From the NCBI GenBank assembly GCA_035606335.1, contig DATNFP010000170.1, positions 1-64,000 on the forward strand: a stretch of DNA of 64,000 nucleotides, read 5' to 3'. This document shows, piece after piece, positions 27,791 through 36,692 of the stretch. The stretch's first letter is position 1. Each line of letters starts with the position of its first letter. The translations under genes and the position numbers were made by a program. This stretch comes from DATNFP01 sp035606335. Lineage in GTDB: Bacteria > Bacteroidota > Bacteroidia > Chitinophagales > Chitinophagaceae. The notes beneath the pieces were generated by a model. The model did no database searches. It was not told the DNA's origin and worked only from the letters and a program-made list of their open reading frames with translations.

Positions 27791-28375
27791 ATGAGAAGAC
27801 TTATAGTATCAATGAATGTGACCCTTGACGGGTACTTATCGGGACCAAATTGCGAAATGGACTGGCATTTCGCAATTTGGTCTCCCGACATGGCGAGTGC
27901 TCTTGGTGAGCAACTGAGCAAAGTGGATACCATATTAATGGGGCGCATTACCTATTGCGCGATGGCAAGCTATATGCAGCTAAGAGCAAGGGATACAGAT
28001 GTATCCAGAGATGATGTCCCGTTCATCGATATGATGAACAGCCACAAAAAAATAGTATTCTCAAAAACACTTAAAGAGGCTACCTGGAACAATTCAACAA
28101 TAGCGAGGGGTAGCATGCCCAATAAAATAGTTCAGCTAAAAAAGGAGCAGGGAAAAGACATAATAGTATATGGGAGTGGCCAATTGGTATGGGACATTAT
28201 AGCCCACGACCTGGTGGATGAATACCAATTATGGGTGCACCCTATACTGCTTGGCAATGGCAGGCTTTTATTTAATAAAGTACACTGCAACCATTCCCTC
28301 TCCTTATGCGAAACACAGGTATTTAGCTCCGGTGTTGTATTGCTTATATATCAAACTAAAAAAGTAGAAAACTAA
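27791..28375 (+). CDS. Dihydrofolate reductase-like (RibD C-terminal) protein
   Basis: 194 residues. The NADPH-fold signature MRRLIVSMNVTLDGYLSGPN opens the protein, followed by DTILMGRITYCAM and IIVYGSGQLVWDIIAHDLVDEYQ near the middle. These small proteins resemble the RibD reductase domain and are not folate enzymes proper; their substrate is unknown. Residues 17-32 are encoded by a near-perfect hairpin (27839-27888), which is unusual in coding DNA. It is probably co-transcribed with the DoxX gene. Confidence 0.87.
   Translation: MRRLIVSMNVTLDGYLSGPNCEMDWHFAIWSPDMASALGEQLSKVDTILMGRITYCAMASYMQLRARDTDVSRDDVPFIDMMNSHKKIVFSKTLKEATWNNSTIARGSMPNKIVQLKKEQGKDIIVYGSGQLVWDIIAHDLVDEYQLWVHPILLGNGRLLFNKVHCNHSLSLCETQVFSSGVVLLIYQTKKVEN
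27839..27888. repeat. Long hairpin inside the DHFR-like gene
   Basis: GACCAAATTGCGAAATG (27843-27859) and its exact complement (27866-27882) form a 17-bp stem with a 6-base loop. TCGGG (27839-27843) and CCCGA (27884-27888) extend the pairing with a one- to two-base bulge. Confidence 0.85.
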
Positions 28376-28460
28376 TGTACCCCCGGCTTAAGCTCTATGA
28401 TGTTGTATCCAGTTGCAACTCTTGATCTTTGGGGTTATTTTTAAAGAAAAAGAATCATTT

Positions 28461-29438
28461 ATGAGGTTTTTTATTAGCCTATTGACCCTTGCGTTCTTGC
28501 ATTGCTCAGCCTATGCAGACTATTCCTATTATTATCAGCAGACCAAGCTTGCTGAAGAGGCGCTATTAAATGAAAATTTTCCCGAGGCCCTGGTTCATTA
28601 TGATTCTGCCTTTAAGAATTATGATTTCAAGTTTGCAAGAGATTGCTTTATCGCGGCACAGACGGCAGCTTATCTGAATAATGACAAGCATACCTTTCAA
28701 TACTTACAATATGCGATCGCAGCAGGCGTAAAACCTGAATGTATCAGCAACCAGGATATCTTTCAACGATTTAAGAAAACTTTGTGGTGGGACAAGCTGG
28801 AGGATATGCGCCCAATATTATGGAAGAAATACCTGGCACGAATAGATACAAGCCTGACCATAGAATTTGTGAAACGATTTACGAAAGAGCAGGAATTAAA
28901 AGACAATACCGTAAGAGGTGATAGATCTGCTTATTTTCATCAGGTGGAAGATAATGTGAGCCGGGTACAGCAATTAGCCAGGCAAAATAAGTTTCCGGGA
29001 GAGAAACTGATCGGCATCGATAATTCGGTAATAGCCACACCACGTGTAAATCAATGCAATTATTCCGCAGATATTGTGATCTCTTCGCTGAATCATTTCT
29101 CTTATTCATACGAATTAATGAAAAACGAACTGACCAAAGCTATGCTTGACGGCGATCTGTATCCCTACGAGCTGGTGAATATATTTATTTTTACAAAGAA
29201 CAGGGTATGTGTGTTCAGCACAAATAAAAAGTACACATTGGAAACACAGATAGATAAGAGTGCCGACTCCAACACATTCTTCAATCTGGCTTTTGAAAAG
29301 CAAACCGTAGATACAGCCACAGCCAATAAAAACAGGGATAGATTTTTTATCCGGAGAATGGGCACAAAACTTACTTCAACAATGCTGAAAGAAAAATATG
29401 GGATAGATATTATTGTGGGGTATGGAGGACTGGATTAG
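28461..29438 (+). CDS. Uncharacterised secreted TPR-like protein
   Basis: 325 residues from ATG 28461, chosen because it starts a clean signal peptide (MRFFISLLTLAFLHCSAYA). An upstream in-frame start at 28413 would bury it. The first 120 mature residues look like TPR helices (AEEALLNENFPEALVHYDSA, KHTFQYLQYAIAAGV). The rest shows no motif I know. Its neighbours give no clear function. Confidence 0.72.
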   Translation: MRFFISLLTLAFLHCSAYADYSYYYQQTKLAEEALLNENFPEALVHYDSAFKNYDFKFARDCFIAAQTAAYLNNDKHTFQYLQYAIAAGVKPECISNQDIFQRFKKTLWWDKLEDMRPILWKKYLARIDTSLTIEFVKRFTKEQELKDNTVRGDRSAYFHQVEDNVSRVQQLARQNKFPGEKLIGIDNSVIATPRVNQCNYSADIVISSLNHFSYSYELMKNELTKAMLDGDLYPYELVNIFIFTKNRVCVFSTNKKYTLETQIDKSADSNTFFNLAFEKQTVDTATANKNRDRFFIRRMGTKLTSTMLKEKYGIDIIVGYGGLD

Positions 29439-29452
29439 ATATGAGGATGGAG

Positions 29453-29518
29453 AGAGAGTGAGATCCTTCACTGCGCGGATACGAATAGGGCTGCGGGCAT
29501 CGTTCAGGATGACAATTA
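29453..29518 (+). repeat. Dispersed intergenic repeat, copy 2
   Basis: GAGAGAGTGAGATCCTTCAC at the left and CATCGTTCAGGATGACAATT at the right; same family as 33389-33462 and 4331-4395 (inverted). It fills nearly the whole gap between two convergent genes. Confidence 0.6.
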
Positions 29519-29524
29519 GTAGCA

Positions 29525-30205
29525 TTAGCAAATAAACCTATACCCGATCCCTTTTAGTGTAATCAGACTAATATGGGAATCCTGTTTAAAATATTTGCGC
29601 AGGCGGGTGATGTAAACATCGAGTGTCCTGGAATTGTAAACAGTGTCTGTTCCCCAAACTTTTTGAAGAATGTAATCCCTGCTCACAATGTCGTTTTTAT
29701 AGTTGAGCAATACTTTTAGCAATTCTGTTTCTTTATGCGAGAGCCTTACAATATTATCGTTGTATTCCAGTAATTGCTTGTTGGGATCGAAAGCATATTT
29801 ACTAATTGCAATGTTGCTCTCTATTGATCTTTTATCAGCATATTTAACATCCAGCCAGTTCGCCACGCGCAGCAATAGCTCCTCCATGTTGAATGGCTTC
29901 CGTATATAATCATTACAACCGGATTTAAATCCTTTTACCAAGTCGGCCGCCTGGACTTTTGCAGTAAGCATTATAATAGGCACATGACGATCTATCGATC
30001 TTATCTGCTCTGTTACAGAATAGCCATCATTGCCCGGAAGCATAATATCCAATAAACATAAATGGGGTTGGTATGTCTTAAAAGTAATTAACCCATCTGT
30101 ACCGTTTGTAATTTTAAGCACATCATAACCATTCTTTTCCAGCGACTCTTTTACCAGGAGCCCCAGTGTTAACTCATCTTCGATATATAAGACCTTTTGC
30201 TTCAT
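29525..30205 (-). CDS. OmpR-family response regulator (RprY-like)
   Basis: 226 residues. The receiver domain shows D10-E11, phospho-acceptor D53 in LLDIMLPG and Lys in YIRKPF. The winged-helix effector is at the C terminus (LSHKETELLKVLLNY, SRTLDVYITRLRKYF, ITLKGIGYRFIC). It follows its kinase gene by 3 bases on the minus strand, the usual arrangement of a cognate pair. In Bacteroides the RprXY pair is the closest match I can recall by architecture; targets here are unknown. Confidence 0.94.
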   Translation of the reverse strand: MKQKVLYIEDELTLGLLVKESLEKNGYDVLKITNGTDGLITFKTYQPHLCLLDIMLPGNDGYSVTEQIRSIDRHVPIIMLTAKVQAADLVKGFKSGCNDYIRKPFNMEELLLRVANWLDVKYADKRSIESNIAISKYAFDPNKQLLEYNDNIVRLSHKETELLKVLLNYKNDIVSRDYILQKVWGTDTVYNSRTLDVYITRLRKYFKQDSHISLITLKGIGYRFIC

Positions 30206-30208
30206 ATA

Positions 30209-31774
30209 TTACAACAATGGCAAACGAATAATAAATGTGCTGCCCATTTCTTTCCTGCTATTCACAACGATAGTGCCTTTGTGCAGCCGGACGGTTTGTT
30301 TTACAAAGCTAAGCCCTATACCATGACCGGGAGTATCGTATTTATTACCGGTAGGCACACGGAAAAACGGCTCAAAGATCTTTTTGTGATACTGGGGTGG
30401 AATACCAATTCCATTGTCCGCAACGCTGATTTTTGCAAACTCATTATCTGCCGTAAGCGTAACATGAATGGTCGGCTTATTTGTGCTATACTTTAAAGCA
30501 TTATCTACCAGGTTGACGATCATATTCAGCAGAAGTATCCTATCGCCCATTAGCTCTGGGTTTGCCTCTTGCTCAAAATTTATTGTTCCACACACATTTG
30601 CGACCAGCGGAGATGTGATCTCAATAGCTTCCCTGATCAGCTCAGCAACATTTATGATCTCTTTATTCAGATCGAATTGCCGCTCGTTCAGCTTACCGAA
30701 TGAAAGTATCTTTTCGATCAGCGTTTTCATACGGTTCAATTCTTTATCTGCAAAGCCAATATATTCCTGTTGTTTTGTTTCGCTCTCTTTATTATTCCGT
30801 AATGAATTAATAATAAGTTGTAGTGAAGCAACTGGCGTTTTTAACTCATGGGTCACGTTACTTAGAAGACTCTCCCTGAACTGTGCGGTTTGTAATTGAA
30901 GCCTATAGCTTTTGTGATACAGGATAAAAGCCGCAGAAACGAGGAGCAATAAAAATATAGACATCGCAGTATAAGGCAATAACCTTTTTATTAATAATGC
31001 AGGTGGCAACGTATAAACAACTCTATAAACAATAGGATCATAAAAATCGATAATAAAAAATCCTGATGCCCATTTGGCATGCGGGATAGGCCTTTCCATT
31101 TTTTCAATTCTGTATGGCACTGTCAATCCTGCCTTTTTTAATTGCACTCGCAAAAAAGAGTCATAGTATCTTAAATTTTTGACTCCGGCAGGAGCATATT
31201 TTTTGTTTAGCTCCAACTGCTTTTTATTTCCCGCTATACGGAAGGGTTTTTCTCCTGTTACATTGTACGTAACAATTACGCTATCCTTCTTTTTTTTATC
31301 AACTTCGAGCTGGGATGAGATATTTTGTGAATCAAGGTCAAAATTTACTTTCATGCCTTTAGGCAAATGCTTCCTGATGGTATCCTGCATTTTCTTGTCT
31401 ATCGTGGGAGTATTTTGTTTTGCAGGCAGAGGTATGATGTTTGTTTTGTTATTGTTTTCAGGTGCAGCCGGGAGAGTATATGAAGAATCTATATCACCCC
31501 AGGACATTGCTATCTTATTCTGGTTTTGAGTCATTCCTGCAGCAAATGCCAATTTTTCACTATACTCTCTATCTGTAAAAGTCCTAATGACATCATACTT
31601 ATTAAAGTTGGCATTCTGTAAGGAATCTGCGCAATCATGCACTACTTTATTAATATCCTCCTGTATCCTTTTGTTTTCTGATCGATACATAATGTACCAC
31701 CCATATCCCAGCAAAAAGAAAAGGATAACTAGCGAGCCACTAAACAACCAATAAAATAGCCTTGATAACGACAT
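30209..31774 (-). CDS. Membrane sensor histidine kinase (RprX-like)
   Basis: 521 residues. Two membrane segments (about residues 7-27 and 270-290) flank a large periplasmic domain of some 240 residues. HisKA follows with the H box SNVTHELKTPVASLQL. HATPase_c motifs are MIVNLVDNALKYS (N), VADNGIGIP (G1) and GHGIGLSFVKQTV (G2). It should phosphorylate the OmpR-type regulator encoded directly downstream. The periplasmic sensor has no family signature that I recognise. Confidence 0.94.
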   Translation of the reverse strand: MSLSRLFYWLFSGSLVILFFLLGYGWYIMYRSENKRIQEDINKVVHDCADSLQNANFNKYDVIRTFTDREYSEKLAFAAGMTQNQNKIAMSWGDIDSSYTLPAAPENNNKTNIIPLPAKQNTPTIDKKMQDTIRKHLPKGMKVNFDLDSQNISSQLEVDKKKKDSVIVTYNVTGEKPFRIAGNKKQLELNKKYAPAGVKNLRYYDSFLRVQLKKAGLTVPYRIEKMERPIPHAKWASGFFIIDFYDPIVYRVVYTLPPALLIKRLLPYTAMSIFLLLLVSAAFILYHKSYRLQLQTAQFRESLLSNVTHELKTPVASLQLIINSLRNNKESETKQQEYIGFADKELNRMKTLIEKILSFGKLNERQFDLNKEIINVAELIREAIEITSPLVANVCGTINFEQEANPELMGDRILLLNMIVNLVDNALKYSTNKPTIHVTLTADNEFAKISVADNGIGIPPQYHKKIFEPFFRVPTGNKYDTPGHGIGLSFVKQTVRLHKGTIVVNSRKEMGSTFIIRLPLL

Positions 31775-31894
31775 AGCCTGAAAGTAACTCGCAGAATTGA
31801 TTTAAGGTAATTTCATTAACGTTATTTAAGGTTTATTTACCGGGTTCGAATTAATACGAGATACGCCAAGAATAGCTTTACGGAAAAAAAAGCG

Positions 31895-32785
31895 ATGAAA
31901 AAGAAAAGCTCATTGATCATAGCATTATTTCTGTTGGTGCTTACATCCAAAGCAGGTATTTACCGTCACGACAGGGAAGAAAGTCAATACACAACACTGG
32001 CAGCCCAACCACAATTCGACTGTGTGGGGCAACTCTGGAAAGGAAATGAATTTCATGGCTCGTGTGTTCTGGTTGGCGGCAAGTATGTGCTATCTGCAGC
32101 CCATTGCTTTATCGAATCATCTTACCGGCCCGATACTATCGTACAGGGAAATCAGACTATTATAGTGAACCAGCCTTACGACCAGCACATAGGAAAAGCT
32201 TCTGACTACAACGTAGTGTATAATGGCATGAGATACCAATGTAAAGAATTAAAAATCTACCCTAGTTATATGGATACTGCTACCCACGATGGGCTGGATG
32301 TAGCGCTTTTAGTACTGGAAGAAGATGTAAAAGATATAAAACCTGCTTTGATGAATAGTAGTTTTAATGAATTGCACACAGACGTGACCGGGGTAGGATA
32401 TGGAGTAAATGGCCCCGCTGATAAACCCGGTGAAATAGGCAACGCGAAAAAAAAGCTAGCTGGGGAAAATGTAATTGATTCTCTGGGTGGCTATACGCTG
32501 AACGATAATCAAACCGTAATGTTTTGCGATTTTGATCATCCAACCGACACAGGGTGCAATAAAATGGGCAGTGCAGTTCCCAGGGACCTGGAATATATAT
32601 GTGGTGGTGGAGACAGCGGTGGTGGATTGTTCCGTCAGACTGAAAATGGATGGGAACTGATTGGTATTTGCCATGGAGGAGGTGTAAATATCCAGCAATT
32701 GATGAAAACAGGTTACTATGGACAGGTGATGAGCTGGACGAGGGTTTCTGTGTTTAAAAACTGGATCGAGGAGAATATGAAATAG
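31895..32785 (+). CDS. Secreted trypsin-like serine protease (S1)
   Basis: 296 residues. A signal peptide (MKKKSSLIIALFLLVLTSKA) precedes the S1 domain. The catalytic triad is readable: H70 in LSAAHCF, D135 in GLDVALL and S241 in GGGDSGGGLF. Eight or so cysteines are spread through the domain, with FCDFDH and TGCNK near the S1 pocket. The protein ends about 25 residues after an amphipathic C-terminal helix (VFKNWIEENMK) typical of trypsin. It has no T9SS sorting domain, so it is presumably periplasmic or released another way. Confidence 0.9.
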   Translation: MKKKSSLIIALFLLVLTSKAGIYRHDREESQYTTLAAQPQFDCVGQLWKGNEFHGSCVLVGGKYVLSAAHCFIESSYRPDTIVQGNQTIIVNQPYDQHIGKASDYNVVYNGMRYQCKELKIYPSYMDTATHDGLDVALLVLEEDVKDIKPALMNSSFNELHTDVTGVGYGVNGPADKPGEIGNAKKKLAGENVIDSLGGYTLNDNQTVMFCDFDHPTDTGCNKMGSAVPRDLEYICGGGDSGGGLFRQTENGWELIGICHGGGVNIQQLMKTGYYGQVMSWTRVSVFKNWIEENMK

Positions 32786-32807
32786 ATTATGGTCAGATAT
32801 TTAGGTT

Positions 32808-33320
32808 TTACAATAGTGTATAAAAAATCTTTCGAAATGCATTGGACGATATTGTAGTGTGGGTTGAGTCTATACCTCTATCTTCTAATAAAGCAATTTT
32901 CCCATTTTTGTCTAAAAGTATAAATGAAGGTTCGCCATTTCTGTAATTCATCTGATGCAACTGTAAACTTGAAACAAACGCTATGGGAAATAGTATATCG
33001 TATTTCTTTATAAATTCCTGTATGTTTTTCTTATCAAACATAACGGCAACAACTTGAAAAGAAGGATTAGCTCTATATAAATCATTTAAAGTAGGAAAGT
33101 CCCACCAGCCATCGCATGTTTGCAGTGTAAAAATAATCAGTGTGATTTTCCCAATAGAATTTTTATTTGTAATTCTTTTCCCATCTAATGTTGTCAAGTC
33201 GAAAGGCATATAATCCTGCCCGATGTGGGTATGATTTAAAGAGTCAGTATAGGACTCTCCTACGTACCTTTGTATTTTATTGCTTTCTGCAATCTTCCAC
33301 AGTTTCTCATAAGTAGTCAT
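32808..33320 (-). CDS. Thioredoxin/redoxin-like protein lacking the CxxC, N terminus doubtful
   Basis: 170 residues from ATG 33320. The fold resembles AhpC/TlpA redoxins (MPFDLTTLDGKRITNKNSIG, KITLIIFTLQTCDGWW, GEPSFILLDKNGKIALLEDRG), but only one cysteine sits where CxxC is expected. Upstream in frame, without any ATG, GTG or TTG, is a stretch that reads like a signal peptide (RFFYLTTLPFIAVAQKN). A dispersed repeat (33389-33462) begins 69 bases upstream of ATG 33320. The gene may have lost its original start, leaving a cytoplasmic remnant or a pseudogene. Confidence 0.6.
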   Translation of the reverse strand: MTTYEKLWKIAESNKIQRYVGESYTDSLNHTHIGQDYMPFDLTTLDGKRITNKNSIGKITLIIFTLQTCDGWWDFPTLNDLYRANPSFQVVAVMFDKKNIQEFIKKYDILFPIAFVSSLQLHQMNYRNGEPSFILLDKNGKIALLEDRGIDSTHTTISSNAFRKIFYTLL

Positions 33321-33388
33321 ATTCTTTTGCGCAACAGCAATAAAAGGGAGAGTAGTAAGATAGAAAAAACGTGGAAAAATCTCCCTGT

Positions 33389-33462
33389 TGAGAGCGAGTG
33401 TATTTTGTGAGATCCATCACTTCGCGGCTTTCGCACGAGGCTACAGCTGCGTTCAGGATGGC
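33389..33462 (+). repeat. Dispersed intergenic repeat, copy 3
   Basis: GAGAGCGAGTG, TGAGATCCATCACTTCGCGG, and the right end GCGTTCAGGATGGCAAAA. Same family as 29453-29518. Confidence 0.6.
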
Positions 33463-33480
33463 AAAAGTTTAATAAAAACA

Positions 33481-35094
33481 TTAGTTTTTGATGAACTTTA
33501 TTTTATCAGTTCTTTCGGGGTTGCTTTTGTTGAAAACATCAATAAAGTAAATGCCGCTCTGCAGATTTACGACTGAAATTTTATTTGCATTATTTAAATC
33601 GCCCTGCATTATTTGTCTGCCATGAACATCATATATTATATAGTGCTCGTTTCCTGCGATGCCATTTAGCTGAATATAATTTGTGACTGGATTAGGAAAT
33701 ACAGAATAATGAGGATAATTAGTGTTTGGAACTGATGCAGTAAGAGTAGTATCCGTTAGCTTTGCGGTATATAGGCTGCGTATAGTGGTATCGGCTGAAA
33801 GTGAGATGTGGCTACCAAAATTAATATCACCCAAAAAATTCCCTGATAAGAAAACGCTTTTTGAATTGGCTTTTATGCCTTTGATGGTGGTGCTATAAGG
33901 ACTGCCACAGTTTGTAGCCCAGATAAAATTCCCCAAAGAATCTATTTTAGTTACAAACACGTCTGTATAACCACTGTTAGTTAATGTGGTACTATCAAGC
34001 GTAATTGGAACACTGAAACTGCCTCCAAAATAACAATTGCCCGCATTGTCGACACTAACAGCTGAACCATTGCTACTTCCAGCCGGGCCGGTAGATTTGT
34101 TTACCCAAATATATTCACCACTGGTATTGCATTTTGCGATAAACATGGAATAATATAGTCCCGCCGGTCCTGTAAGGCTTAATGAACCAAAGGAAACAGT
34201 GCCCCGGTAAAAACCAGTTATATAAGCATTTCCTGCTTTGTCTATATCTATGCCGTTTGCCCCCATATAGCCGGTTGCGGCACCTGCCTCCTGTAGCCAG
34301 AGAACTTTGCCATCTGTGTTCATCTTCCCGATATATGCATTGTCTTCTTTATTTCCAGTGTTAAGTATTATTGAGGAATCGAAAGTAAGGCCATCGAAAA
34401 ACTGCCCGGTAAAATAACTATTGCCTGCACTATCTGTTTTAATACAATCTCCTAAATGGAAATCAGAATATTCGGTGGGTTTTTTTAGCCATACATTCGC
34501 GCCGGTGCTATCATACTTAGCAACGAATATCTTGGAAGAGGAACCGGAAAAAGCTGAAATGTGGAAATCACCGGTAACATATACATTGCCTATGGCGTCG
34601 TGGCTTATAGAGCCTGCATAATCGAAGCCCGTATCGCCTGCGCTTTGCGCCCATTGAATATCACCATCCGAATTATAATGTGAAACAAACACGTCGAAAT
34701 CCCCTACTGAGGTAAGCTTTCTTGAGCCAAATGTGCTTGTACCTTTAAATATTCCAGTAAGTGAAATGTTGCCACTCTTATCAACACATATCCCATACAC
34801 CTCAACATCAGAACCACTACCGGCTGCTTTCGCCCATAAAAGATTGCCATTGATATCGTACTTGGCAATAAAAGCCGAAACCAGGCCCGGGGTAGTTATA
34901 GTAGTGGAACCAAACGATGCAGAATTATAAAAGTCTCCTGTTATGTAGCTGTTACCATCCTTATCTACATCAATACTTCCTGCATAGATGTTATTGTTGA
35001 TACTATTTACTTTTTCAGCCCATTGCCATGTTTGCGAGCCCGCTACCAGCGGCATAAAGAATGATAAAACAATAATTTGTAAATACTTATTCAT
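33481..35094 (-). CDS. SBBP-repeat protein with T9SS type A sorting domain
   Basis: 537 residues: signal peptide (MNKYLQIIVLSFFMPLVAGS), then about seven beta-propeller-like repeats with the motif G-N-x-Y-x-T-G-x-F (GNSYITGDF, GNISLTGIF, GNVYVTGDF, GNSYFTGQF, GNAYITGFY, GNCYFGGSF). A C-terminal T9SS domain follows (YSVFPNPVTNYIQL ... SGIYFIDVFNKS, ending KIKFIKN). It should be exported across the outer membrane by the type IX system and stay on the surface. Function of the propeller is unknown. Confidence 0.9.
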   Translation of the reverse strand: MNKYLQIIVLSFFMPLVAGSQTWQWAEKVNSINNNIYAGSIDVDKDGNSYITGDFYNSASFGSTTITTPGLVSAFIAKYDINGNLLWAKAAGSGSDVEVYGICVDKSGNISLTGIFKGTSTFGSRKLTSVGDFDVFVSHYNSDGDIQWAQSAGDTGFDYAGSISHDAIGNVYVTGDFHISAFSGSSSKIFVAKYDSTGANVWLKKPTEYSDFHLGDCIKTDSAGNSYFTGQFFDGLTFDSSIILNTGNKEDNAYIGKMNTDGKVLWLQEAGAATGYMGANGIDIDKAGNAYITGFYRGTVSFGSLSLTGPAGLYYSMFIAKCNTSGEYIWVNKSTGPAGSSNGSAVSVDNAGNCYFGGSFSVPITLDSTTLTNSGYTDVFVTKIDSLGNFIWATNCGSPYSTTIKGIKANSKSVFLSGNFLGDINFGSHISLSADTTIRSLYTAKLTDTTLTASVPNTNYPHYSVFPNPVTNYIQLNGIAGNEHYIIYDVHGRQIMQGDLNNANKISVVNLQSGIYFIDVFNKSNPERTDKIKFIKN

Positions 35095-35299
35095 AGCGTA
35101 TAGTTTAAAACTCTACCTTATGCAGAGCTATCCTATACATAGATGATATTTTTAACGTGAATCTTGGCAGCAGGCAGGGGGATATTTTAAGGGGATTTTG
35201 CTTCTACAAACACAGAGGTGCTCTTCTATGAAGCTAATATGCGGCAGAGCACCCGAAGGAAAAATCTTATCCAGAAGAAAGTGTATTTCATAATTCTGA

Positions 35300-35842
35300 C
35301 TAATGCTTTAAACAACTCCTGATATCCTTCAGCTGTTGTACATGTCTTTGCATATGATATAGTGACAGATAAACCCATTCCAAACGTGTTAGCAATCCAA
35401 ATACGGGGACTTCTGCATCTATGCATGTAGCAGCAAGATCCTTTTCACGAATAGCAGTCAACATATTATTCATAGTAGTTCCTAAAGTGGTTATAAGAAC
35501 TGATGTATCATGAAATGATTCTGTCGGCTGAATACGATCAGCTGCTATGAATTTTAAACTGAAATTGAGAAACATGTCTTTGATGGCACCTACTTTACCT
35601 GTAGGGTCTTCCTGTGTAGCCTTTACGTTGCCATTTAATAAGTATAAGGTACCCGATACAGACTTATTGATATGTTCTGCTACCTGGCCTGCTGTCCAAC
35701 TGCCGGAGAAAGGAATGGTATTGAAATCTTTGAGGCTGAATGAAGCAATGATCTGTATTAACTCTTTTACAGTGGCTGTATATTCATGTTGCAGATCCTG
35801 CAATTGCTTTGTGGAAACCGGGGCTGATGATTTGTCTTGCAT
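35300..35842 (-). CDS. DinB/DUF664-like four-helix protein
   Basis: 180 residues. The DinB-type helical bundle is indicated by GSWTAGQVAEHINKS and the C-terminal YLSLYHMQRHVQQLKDI, supplying His residues that usually bind a divalent metal. DinB proteins act as thiol-dependent transferases or damage-induced proteins; this one has no assigned reaction. It stands alone between a T9SS cargo gene and a long gap. Confidence 0.85.
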   Translation of the reverse strand: MQDKSSAPVSTKQLQDLQHEYTATVKELIQIIASFSLKDFNTIPFSGSWTAGQVAEHINKSVSGTLYLLNGNVKATQEDPTGKVGAIKDMFLNFSLKFIAADRIQPTESFHDTSVLITTLGTTMNNMLTAIREKDLAATCIDAEVPVFGLLTRLEWVYLSLYHMQRHVQQLKDIRSCLKH

Positions 35843-36247
35843 GGCTATTTGTTTTACAAAACAAAATTCCGCTAATCACCTAAAAACAGAGAGTGGCGTT
35901 TAAGACATTTTATGGGGAAATTGCGACATTTATCAGGTAAGACAAGAAATCGCAGACTTTTCTTAGCTTTCTACCAGCTATGTTTATTTTCCTGAAAGAA
36001 ATTATATTCTACATTGATGTCTTACTATAAATTGGAAATGCAAAAATAAGAAGATTTTTTTACCGCTATAAAAATCTGATCCGCCGCAATCACTTACTTG
36101 GTATGACTTTTTATATGGGATATAAAATAAAAGAGAATGTGGATATATATTTTTTAATATAAATTTGGAAGCAATAAATTAGGAATCACTTAGAAATCTA
36201 TCCATTGTTTTCTTTCTTAATTTTTAGCGTAATTTAAAAACATTACC
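35843..36247. other. 405-base gap, only a promoter box seen
   Basis: AT-rich sequence between two divergent genes. A TAAATTTG box at 36160-36167 precedes the response regulator. I see no other gene, repeat or RNA structure. Confidence 0.5.
36160..36167 (+). promoter_or_regulatory. -7 box for the CheY-like gene
   Basis: TAAATTTG matches TAnnTTTG, 80 bases before the ATG at 36248. Confidence 0.5.
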
Positions 36248-36688
36248 ATGAATGACTCAGTTCAGGAAAAAGATATACTACTGGCAGAAGATGATAAAGA
36301 TGATGTCGAAATCTTCGAAATGGCACTGAACACACTTGACATTCCACATGTTTTGAGAAATGCCGTGAATGGTGATGTGCTTTTCGTTCTACTAAAAGAA
36401 AAAATTCCCTATATTTTATTTCTCGATATCCATATGCCTTGCAAAGATGGAATTGCCTGTATCAGCGAGATAAGAAGAAACAGAGAATATGATAGCATGC
36501 CGGTTATTATGTACACTTCTTTGCTCACTGAAAAGCACGTAGAAGAATCTTATAGAAATGGCGCAAACATGTTTCTTGAAAAAACAAATACTTTCGATGA
36601 GCTAGTTGGTAAACTCAAAAAGATCTTCGATATAAACTGGACGGAATATTTACATTTTCCTCCCCGTAATAATTATATCCTGAGTTAG
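36248..36688 (+). CDS. Single-domain (CheY/Rcp1-like) response regulator
   Basis: 146 residues, receiver domain only. Acidic residues E14-D15-D16, phospho-acceptor D60 in FLDIHMP, Thr/Ser in MYTSLL and Lys in LEKTNT are in place. It has no output domain, so it probably passes phosphate or signals by protein contact with a separate hybrid kinase. None is encoded next to it. It converges on the T9SS cargo gene with 4 bases between stops. Confidence 0.92.
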   Translation: MNDSVQEKDILLAEDDKDDVEIFEMALNTLDIPHVLRNAVNGDVLFVLLKEKIPYILFLDIHMPCKDGIACISEIRRNREYDSMPVIMYTSLLTEKHVEESYRNGANMFLEKTNTFDELVGKLKKIFDINWTEYLHFPPRNNYILS

Positions 36689-36692
36689 GATA

